Shown: positions 1 through 7,667 of the stretch, piece by piece
Position numbering within the stretch: position 1 is the stretch's first letter
How the letters are laid out: every line of letters starts with the position of its first letter
DNA from: Lachnospiraceae bacterium UBA3641
Lineage (GTDB): Bacteria > Bacillota > Clostridia > Lachnospirales > Lachnospiraceae
DNA: 64,000 bases
Assembly: GCA_002373875.1 (NCBI GenBank)
Contig: DFKQ01000011.1
Span: 38,490-102,489 of the forward strand
Reading direction: 5' to 3'
Position numbers and translations under genes: made by a program
The notes under the pieces: generated by a model
Database searches by the model: none
What the model was told of the DNA's origin: nothing
What the model saw: the letters and a program-made list of their open reading frames with translations, nothing else

Positions 1-546
1 TACGCAGCCGATAAGGAGGAAGCCCTTGAGAAGGCGCTTGAGCTCATACCCATGGGCAGCAGCGTTACCATGGGAGGCTCCATGAGCGCTAACGAGATCG
101 GCCTTGTCAATGCGGTCAGGAATGATGACTACAGGTTTATCGACAGGAATGCTGCACCCGACAGGCATGCGGCCGAGCTGGAAGCTTATGATGCCGACGT
201 ATATCTGGCCAGTGCCAATGCGATAACCGAGGACGGGATTCTTATAAACATTGACGGTAATGCCAACCGTGTATCCTGCATTGCCTATGGACCGAAGAAG
301 GTCATCTTCATCGTGGGCATGAACAAGGTATGCGATGATGTGGACGGGGCAATAAAGCGGGCAAGAAGCGTGGCCGCTCCCATAAATGCCCAGCGGTTTG
401 GATTGTCAACCCCCTGCACTAATACCGGTTCCTGCATGAACTGCAAGTCACCCGACACCATATGCTGTCAGTTCCTTATCACGAGATTTTCCAAGCATCC
501 GGGAAGGATACACGTTATACTCGTAAACGATAACCTGGGATTCTAA
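1..546 (+). CDS. LUD-domain (DUF162) lactate-utilisation-type protein, 5' end outside window
   Basis: The reading frame is already open at base 1 and runs to TAA at 544-546, so the N-terminus lies upstream. The visible 181 residues match the C-terminal part of LUD/DUF162 proteins: a GSSVTMGGS segment, the YLASANAITEDGILINIDG core, and a Cys-rich NTGSCMNCKSPDTICC stretch near the end. LUD proteins are related to LutC/YkgG, which take part in lactate oxidation, but many single-domain members have no proven function. The substrate is therefore not assigned. A GGGGAC-type palindromic repeat begins 2 bp after the stop. Confidence 0.85.
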   Translation, partial: YAADKEEALEKALELIPMGSSVTMGGSMSANEIGLVNAVRNDDYRFIDRNAAPDRHAAELEAYDADVYLASANAITEDGILINIDGNANRVSCIAYGPKKVIFIVGMNKVCDDVDGAIKRARSVAAPINAQRFGLSTPCTNTGSCMNCKSPDTICCQFLITRFSKHPGRIHVILVNDNLGF

Positions 547-547
547 A

Positions 548-607
548 TGAAACAGGGGACGGTTCCACGTTTCATTTTCAGAGTCACGGGGACAGGTTCC
601 TTGACTC
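548..607. repeat. Two adjacent GGGGAC-core palindromic modules
   Basis: Two 27-bp modules at 548-574 and 581-607. Each has a conserved GGGGAC-containing 13-nt core between complementary arms, but the arms differ: TGAAAC/GTTTCA in the first and GAGTCA/TGACTC in the second. They lie directly behind the LUD stop codon. Same family as at 7619, 9328, 12387, 23133, 24292, 27875, 41092, 41262, 46625, 47493 and 58929. Confidence 0.85.
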
Positions 608-672
608 ACATAAATCCTTGTCCCCGCCATCAAGCCCTAAAGGACTAGGTGTTGACTGGCTTTTGACCCTTT

Positions 673-831
673 AATCATATGTAACTATTCAGAACAGCAC
701 ATAAATTTTAAAATATGAACCGTCAAGCTTGCTTGTAAGGGGCATATTTTATAAATTTATGTATTGGATGAATCCAAAGCAGCGAAAAATACGAAGTATT
801 TTGAGCCTGTTCTGAATAGTTACAATCATAT
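673..831. mobile_element. IS66-like MITE with 8-bp target duplication
   Basis: A 143-bp element at 681-823 is bounded by perfect 16-bp terminal inverted repeats, GTAACTATTCAGAACA (681-696) and its complement (808-823). It is flanked on both sides by the identical octamer AATCATAT (673-680 and 824-831). It has no coding capacity. Inside are a second inverted repeat (about 699-716 with 747-765) and a small hairpin AAAATAC-GAA-GTATTTT (786-802). Ends beginning GTAA together with an 8-bp duplication are typical of IS66-family elements; that assignment is inference. It sits 21 bp upstream of the aldo/keto reductase start. Confidence 0.85.
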
Positions 832-851
832 TATAAATACAGGAGAAAGAT

Positions 852-1730
852 ATGAACGAATACTATAATTTAAGCGATGGTTTTAAGATACCGAAGATCG
901 GTTACGGAACCTATAATGAGGAATTTGAAAACAACAAGAAGGCAATACTGACCGCTATCGAGTGCGGTTACCGGTTTTTCGACACGGCTTCCCTGTACGA
1001 GACCGAGAGGTCTCTTGGAAGCGCGATAAGGGAGAGCGGGATCGCCAGGGAGGATGTCATCATCGAAACCAAGTTGTGGATCGATGAGATGGGTTATGAT
1101 AATGCGAAGAAGGCCCTTGAAAAATCACTCAACCGTCTTCAGACCGACTATATCGACATCTATATGATCCACTGGCCCAGGCAGACCGGGGCGGAGGATG
1201 AGGACTGGAAGAAGCTGGATGTTGAGACCTGGCATTCGATGGAGGAGATGGTTGAATGCGGTAAGGTTAAGAGACTGGGCCTTAGCAACTTCCTGCCCCA
1301 TCATCTTAAGAATATCCTCGACAACTGTACAATACGGCCGGTGGTTGACCAGCTTGAGCTCCATCCGGGTTATTCCCAGGAAGCCGCGGCCGCTTACTGT
1401 AAGGAGAACGGTGTCCTTCCCATGGCATGGAGTCCCCTCGGCAGGGGCAGGGAGAATGCCACCATAGGCAATTCCATTCTCGTAAGGCTTGCGGAGAAAT
1501 ACGGAAGGAGCATCCAGCAGATCAACTTGCGTTTCCTTCTGCAGAAGGGGATCCTGCCCATTCCGAAGGCGGCGTCAAGGGAACACATGATGGATAACCT
1601 CAATGTGTTTGATTTTGAACTTAGCAGTGATGACATATCCATGCTGGCCTGCATGCCGCAGACGGCCTGGCTGGGTGAGCATCCTGATTTCGTGATCCCC
1701 GACCGGAAGAGCAATCCCGAAAATGTGTAG
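852..1730 (+). CDS. Aldo/keto reductase family oxidoreductase
   Basis: A 292-residue NAD(P)H-dependent reductase of usual family length that should reduce aldehydes or ketones in the cytoplasm; substrate unknown. The catalytic tetrad is visible: Asp44 and Tyr49 in RFFDTASLYE, Lys74 in IIETKLW, and His107 in IYMIHWP. The C-terminal cofactor region (PIPKAASREHMMDN) is also present. The start has a good ribosome binding site (AGGAG, 8 bases upstream). The promoter region is occupied by the MITE at 681-823, so its expression may be set by element-derived DNA. The AraC regulator lies convergently downstream. Confidence 0.93.
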   Translation: MNEYYNLSDGFKIPKIGYGTYNEEFENNKKAILTAIECGYRFFDTASLYETERSLGSAIRESGIAREDVIIETKLWIDEMGYDNAKKALEKSLNRLQTDYIDIYMIHWPRQTGAEDEDWKKLDVETWHSMEEMVECGKVKRLGLSNFLPHHLKNILDNCTIRPVVDQLELHPGYSQEAAAAYCKENGVLPMAWSPLGRGRENATIGNSILVRLAEKYGRSIQQINLRFLLQKGILPIPKAASREHMMDNLNVFDFELSSDDISMLACMPQTAWLGEHPDFVIPDRKSNPENV

Positions 1731-1751
1731 GAAATGAATAAATTCGTTTCC
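1730..1751. repeat. 22-bp palindrome shared with 14363-14384
   Basis: A near-perfect palindrome with arms GGAAAYGAAT and ATTCGTTTCC around a 2-bp centre. It overlaps the last base of the aldo/keto reductase stop codon. A second copy (14363-14384) lies upstream of the response-regulator gene. It could be a binding site or a small repeat; there is no T-tract, so it is not a typical terminator. Confidence 0.6.
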
Positions 1752-1810
1752 TATAAAATATGTTCATTGATATTTCGGATTATGATTCGAAGGAGCTTGA
1801 CATCCCGGCA

Positions 1811-2716
1811 TTATTTGCCTGTCAGTCTCCTTCGATACTCACGGGGGGTGCAGTTTAGGTACTGCCTGAACATCTTGCCGAAATAGCTGTCGGATGCGAA
1901 ACCGCATTCCTCTCCGATCACGGATATGGGTTTGGCTGTCATCTTAAGTTCATCCGCAGCCATCCTCACCCTGTACTGGTTAAGGTAATCCATCGGCGTA
2001 AGACCTATCTGCCGTTTGAAGCACCGGGAGCATTCCCGGGGACTTATACCTGCCGATGCCGAAATCTCGTCAAGATAGATCTTATCCCTGAAGTGTTCAT
2101 GTACGTAGTTCATCATCTGCTTCATCCGCCTGCTGTCCGTGGGATCGACTATCTTCGCGTTTTTTCTCATTTCCCCGGTTTCTTCAAGCAGGATCAGCCA
2201 CAGCTCGGAAAGAGCCGAGCGTGCCCTCATCTCGTAGCCGAAGGTCTCATCCTTGAAATAACCGATAATATCCTCTATCAGCATCATCATTTCTAAACCG
2301 GCCCTGTCTCTTGGGCGGATCGGATATATGTCAAGCGACCTGCACATGGTAAGCGGGTTTACATACTTATCTTCGAAAACACTCCCGTATTCTCCGGTAA
2401 GGATGGATCTGTCAAAGAAAAAGGTATAGCATGCCTTACCGGCGGGATCATCCTCCCATCTTACGGTATGGAGCATGCTGCTGTTGAGAAATGCCGCTTC
2501 CCCAAGGTCAAGGGCAACCGTCTGATCCGGGGTCTGAATGATCATACCATCGCAAAGGGGGATCGTTATTTCGAAAAAATCATGCCAGTGCCATCTGGCG
2601 CTGCCCCCTGTCATTCTGGAGAAGTCCGTATATTTGATAACAAAGGGAAAATCCTTGCTGGCAGGTATATCTTCTCTGTTGTCCTCGTCGGTTGAAAAGT
2701 TGTAATCTACGATCAT
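1811..2716 (-). CDS. AraC-family transcriptional regulator with N-terminal cupin domain
   Basis: A 301-residue regulator. Residues about 20-130 form an AraC-type cupin/ligand pocket (WHWHDFFEITIPL is typical), and about 205-300 hold the two-helix-turn-helix AraC DNA-binding domain (EISASAGISPRECSRCFKR, then GFASDSYFGKMFRQYLNCTPREYRR). Such proteins commonly sense sugars or other small molecules and activate nearby transport or metabolic genes. No cognate metabolic operon is adjacent; the aldo/keto reductase is convergent. The start ATG is preceded by AAGGA. Confidence 0.92.
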   Translation of the reverse strand: MIVDYNFSTDEDNREDIPASKDFPFVIKYTDFSRMTGGSARWHWHDFFEITIPLCDGMIIQTPDQTVALDLGEAAFLNSSMLHTVRWEDDPAGKACYTFFFDRSILTGEYGSVFEDKYVNPLTMCRSLDIYPIRPRDRAGLEMMMLIEDIIGYFKDETFGYEMRARSALSELWLILLEETGEMRKNAKIVDPTDSRRMKQMMNYVHEHFRDKIYLDEISASAGISPRECSRCFKRQIGLTPMDYLNQYRVRMAADELKMTAKPISVIGEECGFASDSYFGKMFRQYLNCTPREYRRRLTGK

Positions 2717-2799
2717 ATTGTTATATTTTTCCTTATAATCACCGTAAAATCCGGATCTAAAAGTGGCTGAATATTTATATTATCTGTCGCTTTATGTAC

Positions 2800-2828
2800 T
2801 TACAAAACTACCTGCATATGATTATAAT
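2800..2828 (+). promoter_or_regulatory. Sigma-A-type promoter for the HPr-like gene
   Basis: TTACAA at 2800-2805 and TATAAT at 2823-2828 are separated by 17 bp. They lie about 70 bp upstream of the gene starting at 2901. Confidence 0.65.
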
Positions 2829-2900
2829 ATAATCAGAAAGTAAGAAATGCAAGTATTCAGACCAAATAATAATAAGTTCTCAGATGAAGGAGGGATTGAT

Positions 2901-3137
2901 ATGTTAAATTATTCAGTAAAGCTTGATTCGGTAAAGGACCTTGTAGAACTCAGGAAAATAGCAGATAGGTTCAATATCAGTGGGAAGATCAACCAGAACG
3001 GATTCCACGGGGATTTAAGATCTGTTTTCACGAATCTTTTCTACCTTCCTCTTGACGAAGCAGTAGTGGAGATAGATGATTACCGTGACTCGCAGGTTAG
3101 CTACATATCAGAAGCCATGGGCAAGCTCTCGGCATGA
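2901..3137 (+). CDS. Small HPr-like protein lacking an obvious phospho-histidine
   Basis: A 78-residue protein. The start at 2901 is chosen because GAAGGAGGG lies directly upstream; a longer frame from 2847 has no such site. The length and the layout (SVKDLVELRKIADRFNISG..., then LRSVFTNLFYLPLDEAVVEI) resemble HPr/PTS-HPr-like domains, with the segment after the first strand corresponding to the HPr active-site loop. There is no histidine at that place; the only His is in GFHGDLRS. If related to HPr, it is likely a non-catalytic variant. The gene is monocistronic, with its own promoter and terminator. Family assignment is tentative. Confidence 0.6.
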   Translation: MLNYSVKLDSVKDLVELRKIADRFNISGKINQNGFHGDLRSVFTNLFYLPLDEAVVEIDDYRDSQVSYISEAMGKLSA

Positions 3138-3178
3138 TCACCGTTAACGGCAGACCGGAATATAAGCAGTTGATTTAA

Positions 3179-3212
3179 GGAGGCTGAGATAATCTCAGCC
3201 TCTGTTGTTTTT
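3179..3212 (+). terminator. Rho-independent terminator after the HPr-like gene
   Basis: A perfect 10-bp stem GAGGCTGAGA/TCTCAGCCTC at 3180-3202 is followed by a T-rich tract to 3212. Confidence 0.85.
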
Positions 3213-3344
3213 CCGGCATTTGACAGTCATCGGTTTTTTTCTGTATTCCGGTATGGTATACTCATTAAAGGGATCTTATGATCAAGGGCACATCAAAGAG
3301 GGGATACATATATTGGGTAATCAAGCATATAAAAGGAGCAGATC

Positions 3345-4451
3345 ATGAAAAAGAACGTGTATTATTTTATGACCGCCATGTTGTCGGCGGCAAGTATTTC
3401 CATGGCAGGCTGCAACGTAAATGTCAATGTAAATGACAATACGAAGCAGGAGGATGCGGCAGAGGAGCCCAAGTATTATGATGAAGGCGTTGACACGGTG
3501 TGTGAGATAACCGGATATAAGGATCATGCCGGGGATAAGGAAGGATATTTCCTGTCTGAGGGTGATAAGGTTGCCGTAATATCACCGTCAGCTCTTCCGA
3601 GCCGCAAGCAGGTGGATGACACGATAAAGGGGCTTGAAGAATGGGGCTTCGTTCCGGTGGAGGGCCGGTACGCATACGCTGAAGTACGTACCATTGATGA
3701 TATCATCTCCGATCTTGAGTGGGCGCTTAAGGAACCGGATATCAAGGCAATATTCTGCGTCCGGGGAGGCTACGGCGCATCTGAGATCATGGACCTGACA
3801 TCACTTGATATGATACGGGAAGCGGATAAGCCTATCATAGGCTACAGCGATATAAGCGTCTATCATTCCGCATGGACCGTATCGGGGCTTGAATCGATAC
3901 ATGCCTGCATGAGCGGTACCTTCGGTGATTTTCCGAAGGATTGCAAGGATGCCCAGCTCCACATGATGATGGGAGAGATACCGTCATACAGATGCAGCAC
4001 GGATACGCCCATGATCCCGGGAGAAGCAAGGGGTACCCTTATCGGCGGGAACCTGTCCACCTTTACATCAGTTCTTAATACGGCATACGACTGTACGCAG
4101 ACGGATGAACCCTACATCCTCTTTATCGAGGAGGTGGGAGAAAACATTCAGCATATCCACCGCTACCTGACGGTGTTAAAGCATATGGGTGTACTTGACC
4201 GTGCATCCGGTATCATATTCGGCGAATGGACGGAGCTTCCGGCAGACGGCAGCGGCAACTTCGGCAGCGAAAGAGGAGGGAAGTTTGAGTCGGTTGCGGA
4301 TATGATAACGAAGGAATTCCTTACGGATACGGATATACCGGTGGCCTTTGATTTTCCGGCAGGGCATGGGGATGTCAATTATCCGCTGCTTATGGGCGGG
4401 CAAATGCACTTAACTGTCTCGGAGGGCAGCTACACCATGGAGTGGGAGTAG
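3345..4451 (+). CDS. Peptidase S66 (LD-carboxypeptidase/MccF-like) lipoprotein
   Basis: A 368-residue protein of the S66 family, which cleaves LD-peptide bonds in murein tetrapeptides or amide-linked antibiotics. The N-terminus is a lipoprotein signal (MKKNVYYFMTAML...) with lipobox SMAGC, so it should be anchored on the outer face of the membrane. Family motifs are intact: VRGGYGASEI, IGYSDIS (catalytic Ser), FIEEVGE (catalytic Glu) and FPAGHGDVNYPLLMG (catalytic His). Most characterised LdcA enzymes are cytoplasmic, so the lipoprotein form suggests a cell-wall or self-immunity role. The 3' end overlaps the convergent fliB-like gene by 22 bp. Confidence 0.92.
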   Translation: MKKNVYYFMTAMLSAASISMAGCNVNVNVNDNTKQEDAAEEPKYYDEGVDTVCEITGYKDHAGDKEGYFLSEGDKVAVISPSALPSRKQVDDTIKGLEEWGFVPVEGRYAYAEVRTIDDIISDLEWALKEPDIKAIFCVRGGYGASEIMDLTSLDMIREADKPIIGYSDISVYHSAWTVSGLESIHACMSGTFGDFPKDCKDAQLHMMMGEIPSYRCSTDTPMIPGEARGTLIGGNLSTFTSVLNTAYDCTQTDEPYILFIEEVGENIQHIHRYLTVLKHMGVLDRASGIIFGEWTELPADGSGNFGSERGGKFESVADMITKEFLTDTDIPVAFDFPAGHGDVNYPLLMGGQMHLTVSEGSYTMEWE

Positions 4452-5584
4452 ACTTCAGAAAAAATAAGATACATTTTATCCTCAATGGTCTCATTGAAGA
4501 AGGCCTTGCGGTTATATAACGAAATAATCAGGGCAAGGTCATCGTCTGTAAGCCTTTGTTTCTTTTCGGAATAAGTCATTGCCAGCAGAAGGATCATGTT
4601 CGTATGAATTATTCCCAGTGCCGTGATCCTGCGGAAGCTGTAGGTTTCATATGCGCTGAGAAAATATTGGTACAAGTAATAGGACATATATGAATTCAGG
4701 AGCGGGAGGAGTTTTTCGTTTGTATCAAGAAGGCTGCGGGCAGCCGCCGTAAATCCGGCAGGATCACTCAGGTATCGCCCGGTTAAGGAAAGTGCCTCGT
4801 TTAGAAGTTCAAGCAGCTTGGGACCTGATTTTTTTACCCCGAAATTATATATGGCGGTATCGACAAATTCACGAAGCACATGAACCTTCATGGGAAAGAG
4901 ATGATACTCTCCGTTAATAGAGGCCATATGATCATGGAAGGGCGGAAGGTCCCTGTGATCGCCTCCTTTTGCATATGTATCCTGTAACCCGCACGAGTAA
5001 GAATATATTGCGGGAAGCCGGGCCCAGCATGAGCCGGAAGAACCGTCCTCACGAAACATCAAAAAGTCCCGGCGGATCTTAAGAAGCGCATCCAGATACT
5101 TCTTATCATCATTGGTGGTACATGGCCTTGTTGCGGGCTCTTCATCCTCATCCTCGACAAGGCTTAAATCCCGGATGTTCTCAATGAACAGACGGGCGGC
5201 GGCAAAGCAAGACAGGTCAAGATACCTTTCCTCGAAGTAACCGTAATTCCGATAAAACCTTGGGAAGCTCCGGCAGGCCCACGGGATAAAATCATGTCCC
5301 TTCTTAAGCTGCAGACAGCACAGGCCCTCACGGGTATGGAAGGTACATTCGCCGGAACCTGAGTTCATCCGCGTTCTTGTATAGGCACCCGTGGCGGCAA
5401 GAAGACGGATACCAAGTAAACCCTTCTCACATTTAAAACGTTCAAGGTCGTCTTCGTCAAGAGGGATCAGCCAGCCCCTGCAGCAGGTCTGCGGACAATC
5501 CCCGCCCATACATTTAAAGTCATCAAACCATGAGATCTTGTGTATTTTCATAACATGGCAGCTCCCGGCAGAATAAGATTCCAC
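4430..5584 (-). CDS. fliB: FliB-type flagellin lysine-N-methylase
   Basis: A 384-residue FliB-family protein. The diagnostic cysteine clusters are present: CMGGDCPQTCCRGWLIPLD near the N-terminus, then CTFHTREGLCCLQL and WACRSFPRFY. These Cys residues bind a metal/Fe-S centre in this family, which methylates lysines of flagellin in some bacteria. ATG at 5584 lies 7 bp after the rhomboid gene; ATG at 5551 is an alternative start. It is the last gene of a MATE-rhomboid-FliB operon. No flagellin gene is in the window, so flagellin as the substrate is inferred from the family. Confidence 0.85.
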   Translation of the reverse strand: MESYSAGSCHVMKIHKISWFDDFKCMGGDCPQTCCRGWLIPLDEDDLERFKCEKGLLGIRLLAATGAYTRTRMNSGSGECTFHTREGLCCLQLKKGHDFIPWACRSFPRFYRNYGYFEERYLDLSCFAAARLFIENIRDLSLVEDEDEEPATRPCTTNDDKKYLDALLKIRRDFLMFREDGSSGSCWARLPAIYSYSCGLQDTYAKGGDHRDLPPFHDHMASINGEYHLFPMKVHVLREFVDTAIYNFGVKKSGPKLLELLNEALSLTGRYLSDPAGFTAAARSLLDTNEKLLPLLNSYMSYYLYQYFLSAYETYSFRRITALGIIHTNMILLLAMTYSEKKQRLTDDDLALIISLYNRKAFFNETIEDKMYLIFSEVYSHSMV

Positions 5585-5591
5585 ATGCAGA

Positions 5592-6173
5592 TCACTTCTT
5601 CCCGATATTAAGTCTGTAGCCGACGATCGCTCCGACTACGCCGCCGATTATATGGGACATATTTGAGACATTATCCGTGATGGTTATTCCCTCGATTATC
5701 TGCTGTCCAATATAGAGGACGGCAACAAGGATAAAGGTAAGGGGGATCTCCCCGTCCTTAAAGCCTGTGAAGGATGCCAGTATTATGAAGGCAAAGACGA
5801 TACCGCTGGCTCCGCACATGGCTACATTCGGGAAAAAGATATAGTTAATAAGAGATGTTACCAGGGCGGTTATAAGAATGATCCGGCCAAGCATCACGGG
5901 GCCGTACTTTTCCTCAAGCATGGGGCCGAGAAGGAGCAGATAAGAGGCGTTGCCCGCGAAGTGTTCCCAGCCGCTGTGGCCGAGTACATAGGTGAAAAAC
6001 CTTAAGTATGTCAGCGGATTTTTAAGTGATGACCTGTAGGTCATGAATAGAAGATGAGTGATCCTGCCTCCCGAAAATATACCAAAGAGCGTGACCACAA
6101 AACAGGCTATGACAAAGCCCAGCACTATGGGTGAATTGAATGTGATTATCGGAGTCTTTTTCTTGTAAGACAT
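5592..6173 (-). CDS. Rhomboid-family intramembrane serine protease
   Basis: A 193-residue polytopic membrane protein with about six transmembrane segments. The rhomboid catalytic pair is visible: Ser123 in CGASGIVFAF and His174 in NMSHIIGG. HFAGNASYLLLLG is the family's HxxxN-type segment. Rhomboids cut single-pass membrane proteins within the bilayer. It starts 1 bp after the MATE stop and runs straight into the fliB-like gene, so the three are probably co-transcribed. The substrate is unknown. Confidence 0.93.
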   Translation of the reverse strand: MSYKKKTPIITFNSPIVLGFVIACFVVTLFGIFSGGRITHLLFMTYRSSLKNPLTYLRFFTYVLGHSGWEHFAGNASYLLLLGPMLEEKYGPVMLGRIILITALVTSLINYIFFPNVAMCGASGIVFAFIILASFTGFKDGEIPLTFILVAVLYIGQQIIEGITITDNVSNMSHIIGGVVGAIVGYRLNIGKK

Positions 6174-6174
6174 A

Positions 6175-7572
6175 TCAGGTGTTCTCCTTCCTTACGATCT
6201 GTCTTGCCCATATGCCGGAGTGGACCATGATCCCGCCGATGCAGGCCTTGGGAAGTTCAAGCGCCTGTACGATCGCCACCAGCATGATAACATTTATATC
6301 TGCGTATCGGCTCAGGAAATAGGCCGTCGGTACCGACACCACCCACACGAAGCAGGAATCAAAGAGGAAGGTGATAAAGGCCCTGCCCCCTGCGCGGATT
6401 ATGAAATATGAAGAATGCGCATAGGCAATGACCGGCATAAGGCAGCCGAATACTATTATTAGCCTTGTCGCCAGTGCCCGAACCTCGGGTGATGTATTGT
6501 ATAGCATTGGGAAGAAGGGGCTTATCGCGATCTGTATAATTGCAAAAACAAGCCCGCAGAAAACGGTAAATGCAATATATTTAACCGCATCATTCCTGGC
6601 CTTGTCCACCTTGCCGCTTCCCAGAGTATGTCCCATCATTATACCTACTCCCTCGCCCATGGCAAGGAAGGCAACTCCCGTAAGATTAAAGAGTGTTGAC
6701 TCTATGTTAAGTGCCGCAACGGCATTTAAGCTCTTCAGGGAATAACACTGGTTAAGAAAAGTGGTTCCGCCGGCCCACAGGGTCTCATTAAGCATAAGGG
6801 GCAGGCTCTTCACTATGTACTTGCCGGCCATGTCCGGCCTGACCTTAAGGGTCTTATAAGCGTCAATGATAAAGGAATGCTTCTCACTGTTCCTGTGGGT
6901 ATACAGGATCAGGATCGCCAGCTCCACAAATCTTGAAATAACGGTAGCTATTGCTGCTCCGCGTGCCCCAAGCGCCGGAAATCCAAGGTATCCGTAGATG
7001 AGGATGAAGTTGCCCGCAAGGTTTACGAGCACGGCCGCAAAGGATGCCTTCATGGGCGAGGCCGTTTCACCTGTGTCGCGCAGGGTTCCCGAATAGGCCA
7101 TTGCTATTGAATGGGGCAGCATGGAGATTATCATGACGGACAGATATTCCCTGCCTATACGAAGGGTAGCGGCCGCATCGCTTGCAAGGCCCTCGCCGTG
7201 GAGAAAGGCGCCGATGAAGGCGGAACCGAAGATGGAGAAAATAACGGCTGCTATTGCTGATAAAAACAGGTTGAGAATGATTTTGAACCGGAAGGTTTCC
7301 CTTACTCCTGCCACGTCCTTCATACCGTGATACTGGGCAGTAAAAATGCCCGCTCCGGCGGTGGCACCAAAGAGGAGCAGGTAGTAGATGAACATCATCT
7401 GATTGGCGATGGACACGCCCGAGAGAGCATTGGTCCCCAGCCGCCCGATCATTAAATTGTCAAGGAGTCCCACAAAATTGGATATCGCATTCTGGATCAT
7501 TATCGGAATGGTCAGCTTAAGGACATCGCTGTAGAACTTCCTGTCTCCAATGTATCTGTCTTTTAAACGCAT
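6175..7572 (-). CDS. MATE-family multidrug/Na+ antiporter
   Basis: A 465-residue protein with about 12 hydrophobic segments and the two-fold MATE layout (PIMIQNAISNFVGLLDNLMIGRLG at the start, and PLMLNETLWAGGTTFLNQCY in the second half). MATE proteins export organic cations or other compounds using Na+ or H+ gradients. It is the first gene of the operon with rhomboid and FliB. The ribosome binding site is weak. Upstream lies a tandem GGGGAC repeat that separates it from the flotillin gene. Confidence 0.92.
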   Translation of the reverse strand: MRLKDRYIGDRKFYSDVLKLTIPIMIQNAISNFVGLLDNLMIGRLGTNALSGVSIANQMMFIYYLLLFGATAGAGIFTAQYHGMKDVAGVRETFRFKIILNLFLSAIAAVIFSIFGSAFIGAFLHGEGLASDAAATLRIGREYLSVMIISMLPHSIAMAYSGTLRDTGETASPMKASFAAVLVNLAGNFILIYGYLGFPALGARGAAIATVISRFVELAILILYTHRNSEKHSFIIDAYKTLKVRPDMAGKYIVKSLPLMLNETLWAGGTTFLNQCYSLKSLNAVAALNIESTLFNLTGVAFLAMGEGVGIMMGHTLGSGKVDKARNDAVKYIAFTVFCGLVFAIIQIAISPFFPMLYNTSPEVRALATRLIIVFGCLMPVIAYAHSSYFIIRAGGRAFITFLFDSCFVWVVSVPTAYFLSRYADINVIMLVAIVQALELPKACIGGIMVHSGIWARQIVRKENT

Positions 7573-7618
7573 GTAATAAATCTATCACAAATTGCCGGTT
7601 TTGTGAAGATGTCCCCAG

Positions 7619-7667
7619 TGAGTCAGGGGACGTATCTACTGACTCAGGGGACGTATCTACTGACTCA
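7619..7667. repeat. Tandem GGGGAC-core palindromic repeat at the flotillin 3' end
   Basis: TGAGTCA and two TGACTCA blocks alternate with two identical 14-nt cores GGGGACGTATCTAC. The outer arms pair. The last arm, read on the minus strand, begins with TGA, and this TGA (7665-7667) is the flotillin stop codon. Confidence 0.9.
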
